A stretch of DNA of 64,000 nucleotides from the NCBI GenBank assembly GCA_964648465.1, contig CAZYMU010000001.1:92126-156125 (forward strand), in the 5' to 3' direction. The translations under genes and the position numbers were made by a program. Below are positions 40,860 through 49,183 of this stretch, in pieces; position 1 is the first letter of the stretch, and each line of letters begins with the position of its first letter. The stretch comes from Aminicenans sp964648465 (lineage in GTDB: Bacteria > Acidobacteriota > Aminicenantia > Aminicenantales > Aminicenantaceae). A model generated the notes under the pieces. It was not told the DNA's origin, made no database searches, and saw only the letters and a list, made by a program, of their open reading frames with translations.

Positions 40860-40887
40860 TTGACAAATGGGGATAAATTGATAATAT
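40860..40887 (+). promoter_or_regulatory. Sigma70-type promoter upstream of the PKD-domain gene
   Basis: TTGACA (40860-40865), a 16-base spacer and TAATAT (40882-40887) precede the ATG at 40936, which also has AGAGGAGG at about nine bases. The spacing fits a leader of about 40 bases. Confidence 0.5.
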
Positions 40888-40935
40888 TAGCTAATAAATA
40901 GGTAATGAATTATATTTATTAGAAGAGGAGGCGTC

Positions 40936-42390
40936 ATGAGAGACAAAAAAATAGTTTTTTTGGTTATTGGCATACTTATTCTCTTTACTATAAGTTCGTA
41001 TGCAGAAACAAAGAAATTGAAACAGATTGGACGCTATACGCTTGTTCGCATTAAAGGAAGCGTGCCAACCACTGAAGTGATGAAAATTCTGATCGATAAG
41101 TATGCAGGTGATATTAAATATGGTTTTGATTTAGCTGGGTGCGGAGATTTGTACTTTCCTTTTATTGAACAGATAAAAACTGCATCTTTTGAAGAGAAAG
41201 AATTGGCAATCGGAGATAAGTTGATGTGGATGCTGTTTCGTTCTCATGGGAAGGTCAAAATTGTTGAGGACATTGAATGGGCAGGTAAGAAACCACTTCA
41301 AGTTTTTTCTTTTGTAGTTAAAAAAGGCTTTAAACATTACGAATTCATAATCCCAAAACCATGCGGGAATATTTCTCTTCGTAAAGTTGAAGAAATAATC
41401 CCAGATGCAATTTGTGATATACAAATAGATCCAGATAAGGCAAACATCAATGATCCAATTACTGTTGATATGTGCGGAACACAGCATGCAAAATCAATGG
41501 AAGTTGAAGTCTTCGATCCTGAAGGAGCAAAGATTACTACAAAATCGTTGTCTTCTGAATCTGCAAAATGGCAGACAAAATTTGACAAACCAGGTGAGTA
41601 TAATTTTAAGGCGAAAGCCATAAATTTTGAAGGCAAATCTTCAATAAATCCTTGTGAGGCAAAAACTTATATCAATTATCCTCCTATTTGTAAGCTCTGG
41701 ACTACATGTCTTCCATGCGAAGATTATGTTGGAAGACCCATAACATTTGACGCTTCGAATTCGACTGACCCTGATGGAGAAGTTGTAAAAGCTGATTTCG
41801 AGATTACTGATGAAGAAGGCAAGGTTATTGATACTTATTCTGATTCAGATAAACCATTCACTTGGGATAAAATATTTAACAAACCCGGGGTATATACTAT
41901 TACATGTGTTGCAACTGATGATTTTGGGGCAATATCCCAACCAGCCAAAATTGATATGGAAGTCACACAGAAAAGATCTTACTTTTTAGTGGAAGGCGGC
42001 CCATTATTAGCCAGAGGAAGTCATGGACCTTACGGATTTGGTCGTATTGGTTTTCTTTATGAGATAATTCCGAATAAATTAGATTTCATCCTTTCAGGCG
42101 GTGGGGCATTGGCTTTTAAAAGTGAGCCGTGGAAGTCGTTCTTTATGGCAAATATGCTTTTAGATGTTCATGTTGGACCTGCCTTCTTTGGTGGTGGGGC
42201 TGGCTTTGCAACCAAGGTAAAAGAAACGAGAGATTCAGATGCTTTGCTTATAGGTAATGCGGGAATTGATTTGTTTGACAATTTTACAACGAAAGGTGCT
42301 CTCTTTTTTGAAGTTCATGCTCCAGTAGGAAAAGATCGGTCGTTCTCAGATCATCATAAATTATTGCTTGGTTTCAGGCTGCTCTTCTAA
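40936..42390 (+). CDS. Periplasmic/outer-membrane PKD-domain protein, cysteine-rich
   Basis: The protein has 484 residues. A signal peptide (about 1-23) comes first, then an unknown N-terminal domain (about 24-155). A beta domain (about 156-245) and a PKD-like domain (about 250-350, ITFDASNSTDPDGEVVKA) follow. The last 130 residues are Gly/aromatic and beta-rich, ending in LLLGFRLLF, like an outer-membrane barrel tail. At least ten cysteines, several paired (CKLWTTCLPC), suggest disulfides. It has its own promoter and terminator. Function is unknown; surface binding or anchoring is inferred. Confidence 0.65.
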   Translation: MRDKKIVFLVIGILILFTISSYAETKKLKQIGRYTLVRIKGSVPTTEVMKILIDKYAGDIKYGFDLAGCGDLYFPFIEQIKTASFEEKELAIGDKLMWMLFRSHGKVKIVEDIEWAGKKPLQVFSFVVKKGFKHYEFIIPKPCGNISLRKVEEIIPDAICDIQIDPDKANINDPITVDMCGTQHAKSMEVEVFDPEGAKITTKSLSSESAKWQTKFDKPGEYNFKAKAINFEGKSSINPCEAKTYINYPPICKLWTTCLPCEDYVGRPITFDASNSTDPDGEVVKADFEITDEEGKVIDTYSDSDKPFTWDKIFNKPGVYTITCVATDDFGAISQPAKIDMEVTQKRSYFLVEGGPLLARGSHGPYGFGRIGFLYEIIPNKLDFILSGGGALAFKSEPWKSFFMANMLLDVHVGPAFFGGGAGFATKVKETRDSDALLIGNAGIDLFDNFTTKGALFFEVHAPVGKDRSFSDHHKLLLGFRLLF

Positions 42391-42419
42391 AGTTGCATAA
42401 AATATAATTCAGAAAGTAT

Positions 42420-42453
42420 AAGGTCAGGGATTCACTCCCTGGCCTTCTTTTTT
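42420..42453 (+). terminator. Intrinsic terminator after the PKD-domain gene
   Basis: AAGGTCAGGGA (42420-42430) pairs with TCCCTGGCCTT (42436-42446) over 11 positions, with one G-U pair and a 5-base loop, followed by CTTTTTT. It lies 30 bases after the stop codon and is a strong rho-independent terminator. Confidence 0.85.
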
Positions 42454-42507
42454 GCTAGCAATGAATTTGAGGGGTTAATATTATATTAATTCTATCAGCA
42501 ATATTTA

Positions 42508-42537
42508 TGAGTAATCCAGGATAACGTGGGTTATTCA
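42508..42537. repeat. Back-to-back copies of the dispersed intergenic motif
   Basis: TGAGTAATCCAGGATAA (42508-42524) and, on the other strand, TGAATAACCCACGTTAT (42537-42521) overlap and face each other. They are preceded by CTATCAGCAATATTTA, which also precedes copies at 13.3 kb and 16.5 kb. This lies just before the DUF507 stop codon. Confidence 0.55.
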
Positions 42538-42539
42538 CG

Positions 42540-42827
42540 TTAGAAAAACTTACTCAACTTCGTAATCTCATCATTATAATACTTGCGGTAAAGGATTTCC
42601 CATTCTCTGCTGCCTTCTTTGATAGATTTCTTTTGTGATTCGATTTTTTCAATTGAACGTTTATCTATTAAGTCATATAGTTTGAGTTCTTCTTCGATAC
42701 TCTTTACTATGCTAAGACGAATATCATTGGATTCATCGAGAAACTCTACTTTGTCATTTTCGAACAGAGAATTAAGGATTTGACGTGATAAAAAATTGAT
42801 TTTTTCTCTTGATAATCTAATACTCAA
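42540..42827 (-). CDS. DUF507 family protein (second of a pair)
   Basis: This 95-residue, charged, all-helical protein begins SIRLSREKINFLSRQIL and ends DEITKLSKFF. It fits DUF507, whose members start with a conserved (M)RLS-x-x-x-I-x-x-L pattern and usually occur as two adjacent genes. It overlaps the other DUF507 gene by 4 bases. No function is established. No membrane segment or catalytic motif is visible. Confidence 0.75.
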   Translation of the reverse strand: MSIRLSREKINFLSRQILNSLFENDKVEFLDESNDIRLSIVKSIEEELKLYDLIDKRSIEKIESQKKSIKEGSREWEILYRKYYNDEITKLSKFF

Positions 42828-43102
42828 AGGACAATATCCTTCTCTTTAGCTAATTTTGTCTTTATCATTCTAAATATTGTTTGATATTCAATATTTTCAT
42901 TTCGAATCTTTTCCATGTTCTGATTAAGAATAACCCTAACTTCCTGGTCAAGTTTATCTTCTTTTTGGAACTCTTCTGTTATGAGACTAACAAAGTCTTC
43001 CATTAGTTTGTTTTTGTTTTCAGAAATTATTTTATCATCTTTAATAAGATTTCGTGTTATGCAAAAAGCCATGTGATCTATTTGACTTTTACTTAATCTC
43101 AT
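42824..43102 (-). CDS. DUF507 family protein (first of a pair)
   Basis: I start at the ATG at 43102 because it yields the conserved N-terminus MRLSKSQIDHMAFCITRNL; a longer frame adds 13 non-conserved residues. The 92-residue helical protein is a paralogue of its downstream neighbour, which it overlaps by 4 bases (ATGA), implying a heteromeric pair. Function is unknown. It follows the NSS transporter genes after about 60 bases. Confidence 0.75.
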   Translation of the reverse strand: MRLSKSQIDHMAFCITRNLIKDDKIISENKNKLMEDFVSLITEEFQKEDKLDQEVRVILNQNMEKIRNENIEYQTIFRMIKTKLAKEKDIVL

Positions 43103-43163
43103 TTCACATCTAAAAATACAATACATTTTACTAAAATTCAAGGATTGATTTTCTAAAGGTTGG

Positions 43164-43259
43164 TTATTTTTTTTTAGCTAATAAGTATAAGGAATAAACA
43201 AAACCACCGCAGCAGACAGCAAAAACAAATACCATAAAGATAAATGTATTAATAGCCAT
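43164..43259 (-). CDS. MetS-like small subunit of NSS transporter (31 residues)
   Basis: A 31-codon frame starts at ATG 43259 and overlaps the last 11 bases of the NSS transporter gene. GGAAG lies nine bases upstream of its ATG. It encodes one hydrophobic helix (AINTFIFMVFVFAVCCGGFV) followed by YSLYLLAKKK. Tiny single-helix proteins directly downstream of NSS transporters are known as MetS-type subunits (MetPS of Corynebacterium). Size, topology, overlap and position all fit. No biochemical evidence exists here. Confidence 0.65.
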   Translation of the reverse strand: MAINTFIFMVFVFAVCCGGFVYSLYLLAKKK

Positions 43260-44724
43260 TTTTATTAACTTCCATATTTTTAATAATAATTTTATTCAAA
43301 AGAATAAATATGCATATAGCTACTGTCCATTGAAGAAGGACAGTACCAACAGAAGATTGTGCGAATGGGTTAAGCCAGCTGCCTGGATTTTTTTTATAGC
43401 TATCCCAGAACCACCATATAAGCAATGCCAGAATTTGAATAGGCAGGAGAGATTTAACCAAGATATCAAATGTTTTTCCTAATTTAAATTTGCCTTCAGT
43501 AGAAGGTATTATTTCCTGGCGGAATTTCTTTGGGCCGATTTTGAGGACAAGAGTGACAAAGAAAGCCCCGTTTATCATTAAAGCCATTCCCCAAACCCAA
43601 TCTTGATTGTCAAAAAAAGCTATGCTGAGGGCTGAAGGAAGGCCCAGGAAAAAGCATACTGTACCAACGATTGGCACAGCTTTTTTCCTGGCCATTCCAG
43701 TATCTATCAGGATACGCGTGATAAGTTCAAGCATGGAAATAAGAGAAGAGAAAGCAGCAACACAGAGTGCAAGGAAAAAAAGAGCCAGAAAAAATGATCC
43801 GGCAGGGATCTTTGAAAACAGTGTAGGAATCCACGTAAAAGTCAAACCTCGGTCACCTTTTGCTAATACTTCCAAAACTTGTTCTTGCGGGAGATTTTGG
43901 CTTGCGAAAAATGAGAAGACTGTAGGGATTACAGTCACAGCGGCTAAAAGAGATGCAACATAGTCGCCAAATCCTAATGTCATTGAAGTCAATAAAGGAT
44001 TTTCTTTTTTATGAGAATAAACAGCATAAGTAAGCATTAATCCCCATGCTGCTCCTGTTGACCAAGCTGTTTGACTCAATGCGTTTAACCATACTTTGAT
44101 GTCACCGAGCTGAGACAAATTCGGAGAAAAAAGGAATTCGAGTCCTTTTAAAGCGCCTGGCAGCGTTACAGCACGAATGCTGGCTATAATAAGCAACAAA
44201 AAAAGAGAAGGGATGAAAATCTTATTAGCCCTTTCTATTCCTTTTACGACTCCAGCATAGATGATCAAGCAACCAATAAAAACAGCCATTAAATGAAAGA
44301 AAACAGGCTCCCAGGATGAAGAGAAAATTTCCCAATATTCAACCGGATTTGCCTTCTTTATTAATCCCTGGAAACATGTTGCAAAAAAATATTTCAGACA
44401 CCACCCTGTCACAACCGTGTAATAAAATGTAATAGATGCGGTTACAAAAGCAACAAAAGTTCCCATCCATGCGAATTTATTTCCCATTATTTGAGAGAAA
44501 GATGCTATTACACCTACCCTTGTTTTCTTTCCAATGGACATTTCGATAGTGAGTATAGGGAGAGCCCAGAAAAACAGGAAAAGAAGCCAGACGAGCATAA
44601 AAGCTCCTCCTCCATATTGAGAAACTATCCTGGGAAAACGCCAGAGATTTCCTGTTCCTACTGCCATTCCAAGGCCGGCAAAGATAATTCCCCAACGTGA
44701 AGCGAATACTTCTTTTTTGTTCAT
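43249..44724 (-). CDS. Sodium-dependent amino-acid transporter (NSS/SNF family)
   Basis: The 491-residue protein has about 11-12 membrane helices. It starts with the NSS signature WGIIFAGLGMAVGTGNLWRF followed by GGGAFMLVWLLFLF and EMSIGKK, including the Na+ and substrate-binding unwound TM1 region. It should import amino acids with sodium, like LeuT, TnaT or MetP. The stop codon overlaps a 31-residue MetS-like gene, so a two-component MetPS-type transporter is likely. A dispersed repeat motif lies just upstream of its start. Confidence 0.88.
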   Translation of the reverse strand: MNKKEVFASRWGIIFAGLGMAVGTGNLWRFPRIVSQYGGGAFMLVWLLFLFFWALPILTIEMSIGKKTRVGVIASFSQIMGNKFAWMGTFVAFVTASITFYYTVVTGWCLKYFFATCFQGLIKKANPVEYWEIFSSSWEPVFFHLMAVFIGCLIIYAGVVKGIERANKIFIPSLFLLLIIASIRAVTLPGALKGLEFLFSPNLSQLGDIKVWLNALSQTAWSTGAAWGLMLTYAVYSHKKENPLLTSMTLGFGDYVASLLAAVTVIPTVFSFFASQNLPQEQVLEVLAKGDRGLTFTWIPTLFSKIPAGSFFLALFFLALCVAAFSSLISMLELITRILIDTGMARKKAVPIVGTVCFFLGLPSALSIAFFDNQDWVWGMALMINGAFFVTLVLKIGPKKFRQEIIPSTEGKFKLGKTFDILVKSLLPIQILALLIWWFWDSYKKNPGSWLNPFAQSSVGTVLLQWTVAICIFILLNKIIIKNMEVNKNGY

Positions 44725-44775
44725 ATTGCTTATTGCTTTAATTATCCTGTATTATTCAGGCTAATTTATTGCATT

Positions 44776-45702
44776 TTATGAGTCTATAACGAAAAAAGGA
44801 TGGAAGCAATTATTTTCGTTTATCCTTTTGGCAAAAGCAAGAAGTGATCCATCAGAGCTAAAGATCTTATATATATTTTTTTTCTCTTTTTTACTTTCAA
44901 CGCTGGAAAGGTTTGGACTTGAAACCTTTAAAATGTTTTCAGGGAAAATCATGTTTCCGTTTTTCACTAGATATAAACCTGTATCATTGACGATTACCTT
45001 TGGAATTTCAGGTAGAAGAGTTTTTAAGGGAAGAATAAATTCTTCGGTTTTACCTTCCAGAGTTAGTTCTTCTATTTTTTCTAACTGGAAACTGTCCTTT
45101 GAATTAAAGTTGCCTGAAGATATTCTTACGAGTTGAGAGATGTGTGCTCCACATCCAAGGCTTTGGCCTAGGTCGTGAGCAAGCGACCGAATATAAGTTC
45201 CCGAAGAGCATTTCACCTCAAAATCTATGATTGGCGGATTGTAATTTTTAAGATAAAAAAAATAAATAGAAATTTTGCTGGGAACTAGTTTCACTTCTTT
45301 ATTCTCTCTTGCCAGTGCATATAGAGGTTTTCCCCTAAATTTTTTTGCTGAAAAAACAGGAGGAACTTGCAATATTTCTCCTTCGAATTTTCTCATTTCT
45401 TCAAGGATCTTATCTCTGGAAGGGAAATTATTTATTTCGACTGAAGTTTTTTTGCCTGAAGAATCATATGTATTCGTTGAATATCCTAATCTGATTTGTC
45501 CTTTATATACCTTATTTTCTTTTGAAAAAAATTGGAATAGCCTTGTAGCTTTTCCTAATGCAATAACAATGAGGCCGGTAGCCATGGGATCTAAAGTCCC
45601 ATAATGGCCGACTTTTTTTTCATTTAAAATTTTTCTTATTTTTTCAACTACATCGTGAGATGTAATTCCTGGGGGTTTATGGACAAGAATTATGCCGTCC
45701 AT
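44776..45702 (-). CDS. truB: tRNA pseudouridine(55) synthase TruB
   Basis: The 308-residue protein has the TruB N-terminus GIILVHKPPGITSHDVVEKI. The catalytic motif is GTLDPMATGLIVIALGKATR, with the nucleophilic Asp. The SCSGTYIRSLAHDLGQSLG motif (KCSSGTYIR...) and a C-terminal PUA-like region follow. It makes pseudouridine 55 in the T-loop of tRNAs. It is the last gene of the classic nusA-infB-DUF503-rbfA-nrnA-truB series, seven bases after nrnA. Confidence 0.93.
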   Translation of the reverse strand: MDGIILVHKPPGITSHDVVEKIRKILNEKKVGHYGTLDPMATGLIVIALGKATRLFQFFSKENKVYKGQIRLGYSTNTYDSSGKKTSVEINNFPSRDKILEEMRKFEGEILQVPPVFSAKKFRGKPLYALARENKEVKLVPSKISIYFFYLKNYNPPIIDFEVKCSSGTYIRSLAHDLGQSLGCGAHISQLVRISSGNFNSKDSFQLEKIEELTLEGKTEEFILPLKTLLPEIPKVIVNDTGLYLVKNGNMIFPENILKVSSPNLSSVESKKEKKNIYKIFSSDGSLLAFAKRINENNCFHPFFVIDS

Positions 45703-45709
45703 TTTGAAT

Positions 45710-46708
45710 TTAATGTTTTATTTTTGACTTTTTATCTTTTTTGGATTTCTTTATGAGGTTATTGAACGTTTCAGGGATTTTTACCAACAATTCTTCATAT
45801 TTACCATTTACAGTAAAGCCTGCGGCATGAAGATGCCCCCCTCCTCCAAAATGTTCAGCAATTAAAGAAGCATTTACCGATTCTTTGGATCTAATACTGA
45901 TTCTGAAAGTGTCCTTTTTGATTTCTTTGAAGAAAAAAACAATTTGAATATCTTTGATTGAGCGGGCCAGAGTCATAATGTCTTCAGTATCGATTTCTTT
46001 AATTTTAAAATCATTTAAATCCTTTTTGAACATTGTTAGTATAGCAATGTTGCCTTCCTTGTTTATATGAAGAGTTGAGAGAACTTGGCCCAAAAGTTTG
46101 ATTTTTTCAGGCGGATTGTTATTAAATAGTATATCAGAAACCTGAATAGAACTTGCTCCATAATTTATGAGCTGAGAACAGACTTTCAATGATTGAGCAT
46201 TTGTATTGGAAAATTGGAATGAACCTGTATCTGAGACTATGGCACAGTAAAGTAGATTAGCTATATTTGGAGTAAATTTAATACCCAGCCTTTCTCCCAA
46301 TGTCAAAGCCATACATCCTACTGCTGCTGCATCAGGGTAAACCCAGTCAATATCTGCATAGAAGTCATTGGAGTGATGGTGATCTATATTGATTTTAAAA
46401 TAGTTGTCCAGGTTATTTTGTCCTGAACGGGAAACATTGGCACATTCAAGAAGTATGACAATATCATAACCATAAGGGGGAATCTGGCCAATTCTAATTT
46501 TATCAATATTAGGCAGATTATTGAGTGGAAAAGGAGTATTGTCCTTGTTTATGATTGCAACGTCTTTGTCCAGTATTTTGCACATAAAATAAAGGGCAAG
46601 GCTCGTACAGATAGAGTCACCATCTGGTCTCAGATGAGAGGTTATGGCGATGTGCTTACTTTCTAGAATTTTCTTTTTGATTAAATCAACAGGATCATTT
46701 TTCGTCAT
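45710..46708 (-). CDS. nrnA: DHH-family bifunctional oligoribonuclease/PAP phosphatase NrnA
   Basis: The 332-residue protein contains SHLRPDGDSICTSLAL, NIDHHHSNDFYADIDWV (the DHH metal-binding motif), and a C-terminal DHHA1 domain with GGGHLHAAGF. NrnA degrades short RNA oligomers and dephosphorylates 3'-phosphoadenosine 5'-phosphate. Its start overlaps rbfA by 14 bases. Its place between rbfA and truB is the usual one. Confidence 0.9.
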   Translation of the reverse strand: MTKNDPVDLIKKKILESKHIAITSHLRPDGDSICTSLALYFMCKILDKDVAIINKDNTPFPLNNLPNIDKIRIGQIPPYGYDIVILLECANVSRSGQNNLDNYFKINIDHHHSNDFYADIDWVYPDAAAVGCMALTLGERLGIKFTPNIANLLYCAIVSDTGSFQFSNTNAQSLKVCSQLINYGASSIQVSDILFNNNPPEKIKLLGQVLSTLHINKEGNIAILTMFKKDLNDFKIKEIDTEDIMTLARSIKDIQIVFFFKEIKKDTFRISIRSKESVNASLIAEHFGGGGHLHAAGFTVNGKYEELLVKIPETFNNLIKKSKKDKKSKIKH

Positions 46709-47045
46709 TTTTTATATTACTTATTAATTTATCAATTCTTTGCTCATAATCAGGACTTGAGTCAAGAGAAAAAATTAGCAAGGGATTATACTTTAATTTT
46801 GTTTTAGAGGCAATAGTTTTTCTTAAATAACCAGTTCTTTTATTAATAAGTTCTAAAATTGTTTCCTTTTCTCTGTCAGGAAAAATACTAAGTAATATCC
46901 GGGAAGTTTTCAGGTCTTTACTTATTTCAATTCCTGTAATAGTAATCAGGCATGAAGAGGAAGCTTGGATAGTTTCAATGAGAAGAGGGCTCAGATCTTT
47001 CTTAATCAAGCTTGCTATTCTTTTTTGTCTTCTGCTTTTATTCAT
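46695..47045 (-). CDS. rbfA: Ribosome-binding factor A
   Basis: This 116-residue KH-like protein has the RbfA pattern: SRRQKRIASLIKKDLSPLL at the N-terminus, then ITGIEISKDLKTSRILLSIF and a C-terminal LKYNPLLIFSLDSSPDYEQRI (shown as FSLDSSPDYEQRI). It helps mature the 16S 5' end and acts in cold adaptation. It lies between DUF503 and nrnA in the translation operon. Confidence 0.9.
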   Translation of the reverse strand: MNKSRRQKRIASLIKKDLSPLLIETIQASSSCLITITGIEISKDLKTSRILLSIFPDREKETILELINKRTGYLRKTIASKTKLKYNPLLIFSLDSSPDYEQRIDKLISNIKNDEK

Positions 47046-47050
47046 TGATC

Positions 47051-47332
47051 TTAAAAGAAAACTGTTTCTTTATGAAGAATCTCCCCATCAATGCTGTCTT
47101 GGATATCCACTTCAATCTTGTGAAATAACTTTTCAACAACTCTTTTCTGACTATTTAGAGAAACCAACCCGATTTTTGATCTTTGCCATTTATCCTGGTA
47201 ATCAAGTTCAGAAAAAGCAACATTATATTTTTTCTTCAATCTGTCTCTTATCCCAACCAATCTTTTTCTCTTTTCTTTCAATGAATGTGAATAAGGGAGA
47301 TAAATATCTAAAGAAAGAAAACCGATGATCAT
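47051..47332 (-). CDS. DUF503 family protein
   Basis: I start at the ATG at 47332, which gives the conserved MIIGFLSLDIYLPYSHSLKE followed by KRKRLVGIRDRLKKKYNVAF. A TTG six codons upstream is possible, but neither has a clear ribosome site. At 93 residues this is typical of DUF503 (YlxP-like), a ferredoxin-like-fold protein of unknown role encoded between infB and rbfA in many bacteria. It begins 22 bases after infB. Confidence 0.88.
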   Translation of the reverse strand: MIIGFLSLDIYLPYSHSLKEKRKRLVGIRDRLKKKYNVAFSELDYQDKWQRSKIGLVSLNSQKRVVEKLFHKIEVDIQDSIDGEILHKETVFF

Positions 47333-47354
47333 TGGGAAAATATATTGCAAGTAG

Positions 47355-49157
47355 TCATTCTGGTCTTACTTTTTCTTTTATAAAAGATTCTATGATGTCA
47401 GCTTCCTGAATATCCTTATAATTTGCCAATCTAATACCACATTCATAGTCTTTTTTAACTTCAGTGACATTATTTTTAATATGTTTTAAAGATGAAATAT
47501 TGCCTTGATGAATAACTTCATTTTTTCTGATAAGCCTTATTTCTGAGTTTCGAGTAATTTTGCCATCAATCACAAGACATCCTGCTATGATTCCGACATG
47601 TGGTATGCGGAAAACTCTTTTTATTTCAGCCTTCCCAAGATAAGTCTCTTTAACTACTGGTTCGAGCATGCCAGTCATGGCTTTCTTTATATCTTCGATC
47701 AACTGATAAATAACATTATAATTTCTTATTTCAACCTTTTCTTCTTTTGAAAAATCCAAAATATTTTGATTTGGTTTTATATTATATCCTATTACAATTG
47801 CATTTGACGCTGAGGCAAGAAGGATATCAGATTCAGTAATATTTCCAGTAGCTGAGTGTATGATATTAATTTTTATATTGTCCGTGCTTAGGTTGGGAAG
47901 GGTATCTGATAAGACCTCAGCTGAACCCTGAACATCAGCTTTAATGATAAGATAGAGCTCTTTCATCTTTCCTTCTTCTATTTTCTCAAAAAGTTGGTTT
48001 AGTGTTAGATGTTCTGTGGTCTGTGGCATCTTCTTTTGAGACTGAGAAAGTCTGTATTGGGAAATCTTTTTTGCTGTCTCTAAATCGGATACAACCTGGA
48101 ATAAGTCTCCTGCCTTTGGTACATCTGAAAATCCAAGTATTTCAACCGGCATTGATGGCTCTGCTTTTTTCAATATTGTTCTGTTTTCGCTAAAAAGGGC
48201 TCTTGTTTTACCAAAACATGTTCCTGAAATAAAAGTCTCTCCCTGGTTGAGTATCCCATGTTGAATTATAACAGTAGCGATAGCTCCCTTTTTAGAATCT
48301 AATCGGGCCTCTAGGATAACTCCTTGGGCAGGGACTTTTAGATTTGCCTTTATTTCTGTGATATCGCTGAGAAGCAGTATCATATCTAGCAATTCTTTTA
48401 GATTGGTTTTTTCTTTAGCTGAAATATCAATACTAACAGTGTCTCCTCCCCATTCTTCTATTATAAGCCCTTCTTTTGAAAGTTGTTGTTTGACTTTGTT
48501 CACATCAACTTCAGGTTTGTCGATTTTGTTTATTGCAACAAGTATTGGAACATTTGCAGCTTTGGCATGGTTTATGGCTTCCCTTGTTTGCGGCATGACT
48601 CCATCGTCTGCTGCAACTATTAGGATAACAATGTCTGTTAAATTTGCGCCTCTGGCTCTTAATTTTGTAAAAGCTTCATGGCCAGGCGTGTCAATAAAAG
48701 TAATTGGTCTATTGTTGTGTGAAACTCTATATGCTCCGATATGTTGAGTGATCCCTCCTGATTCCTTCTTGACTAGATTGGATTGTCTGATCGAGTCAAG
48801 AAGAGTGGTTTTTCCATGGTCAACGTGACCCATTATTGTGACAACCGGTGGCCTGGGAACCAATTCTTTTTTTTGACTTTCTGCAAACTTCCTTGCTTTT
48901 TCTTCAAATGAAATGAGCTCGATTTCAACATTGAGGATTTGAGATACTGCTTTTGCTAAAGATTTATTTATAATATCACTAACACTAACAAAATATTTTT
49001 TTTCTCCGAGCTTTTCGAGAAGATCTTTAGCCTTAATGTCCATTTTTTCAGATAATTCTTTTATATTTATTCCTTCTGTAAGTTGAAATTTCTTGAGTGA
49101 ATCTTTGGTTGGTTTTTTTGTAGACTTAGCTGGCTTAGTTTTTGATTTAGGTTTCAT
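47355..49157 (-). CDS. infB: Translation initiation factor IF-2
   Basis: The 600-residue protein has a short IF2_N domain (about 25-85), a G domain with GHVDHGKTTLLD, DTPGHEAFTKLRARG and NKIDKPEVD, then the barrel domains and the fMet-tRNA-binding C-terminal part. It places fMet-tRNA on the 30S subunit. It is at the short end for IF-2, with only a basic Lys/Ser/Thr N-terminus and no long linker. It follows nusA after 26 bases. The usual ylxR gene between them is missing. Confidence 0.96.
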   Translation of the reverse strand: MKPKSKTKPAKSTKKPTKDSLKKFQLTEGINIKELSEKMDIKAKDLLEKLGEKKYFVSVSDIINKSLAKAVSQILNVEIELISFEEKARKFAESQKKELVPRPPVVTIMGHVDHGKTTLLDSIRQSNLVKKESGGITQHIGAYRVSHNNRPITFIDTPGHEAFTKLRARGANLTDIVILIVAADDGVMPQTREAINHAKAANVPILVAINKIDKPEVDVNKVKQQLSKEGLIIEEWGGDTVSIDISAKEKTNLKELLDMILLLSDITEIKANLKVPAQGVILEARLDSKKGAIATVIIQHGILNQGETFISGTCFGKTRALFSENRTILKKAEPSMPVEILGFSDVPKAGDLFQVVSDLETAKKISQYRLSQSQKKMPQTTEHLTLNQLFEKIEEGKMKELYLIIKADVQGSAEVLSDTLPNLSTDNIKINIIHSATGNITESDILLASASNAIVIGYNIKPNQNILDFSKEEKVEIRNYNVIYQLIEDIKKAMTGMLEPVVKETYLGKAEIKRVFRIPHVGIIAGCLVIDGKITRNSEIRLIRKNEVIHQGNISSLKHIKNNVTEVKKDYECGIRLANYKDIQEADIIESFIKEKVRPE

Positions 49158-49183
49158 ATGTTATTATATCTCCAAATTTACTC

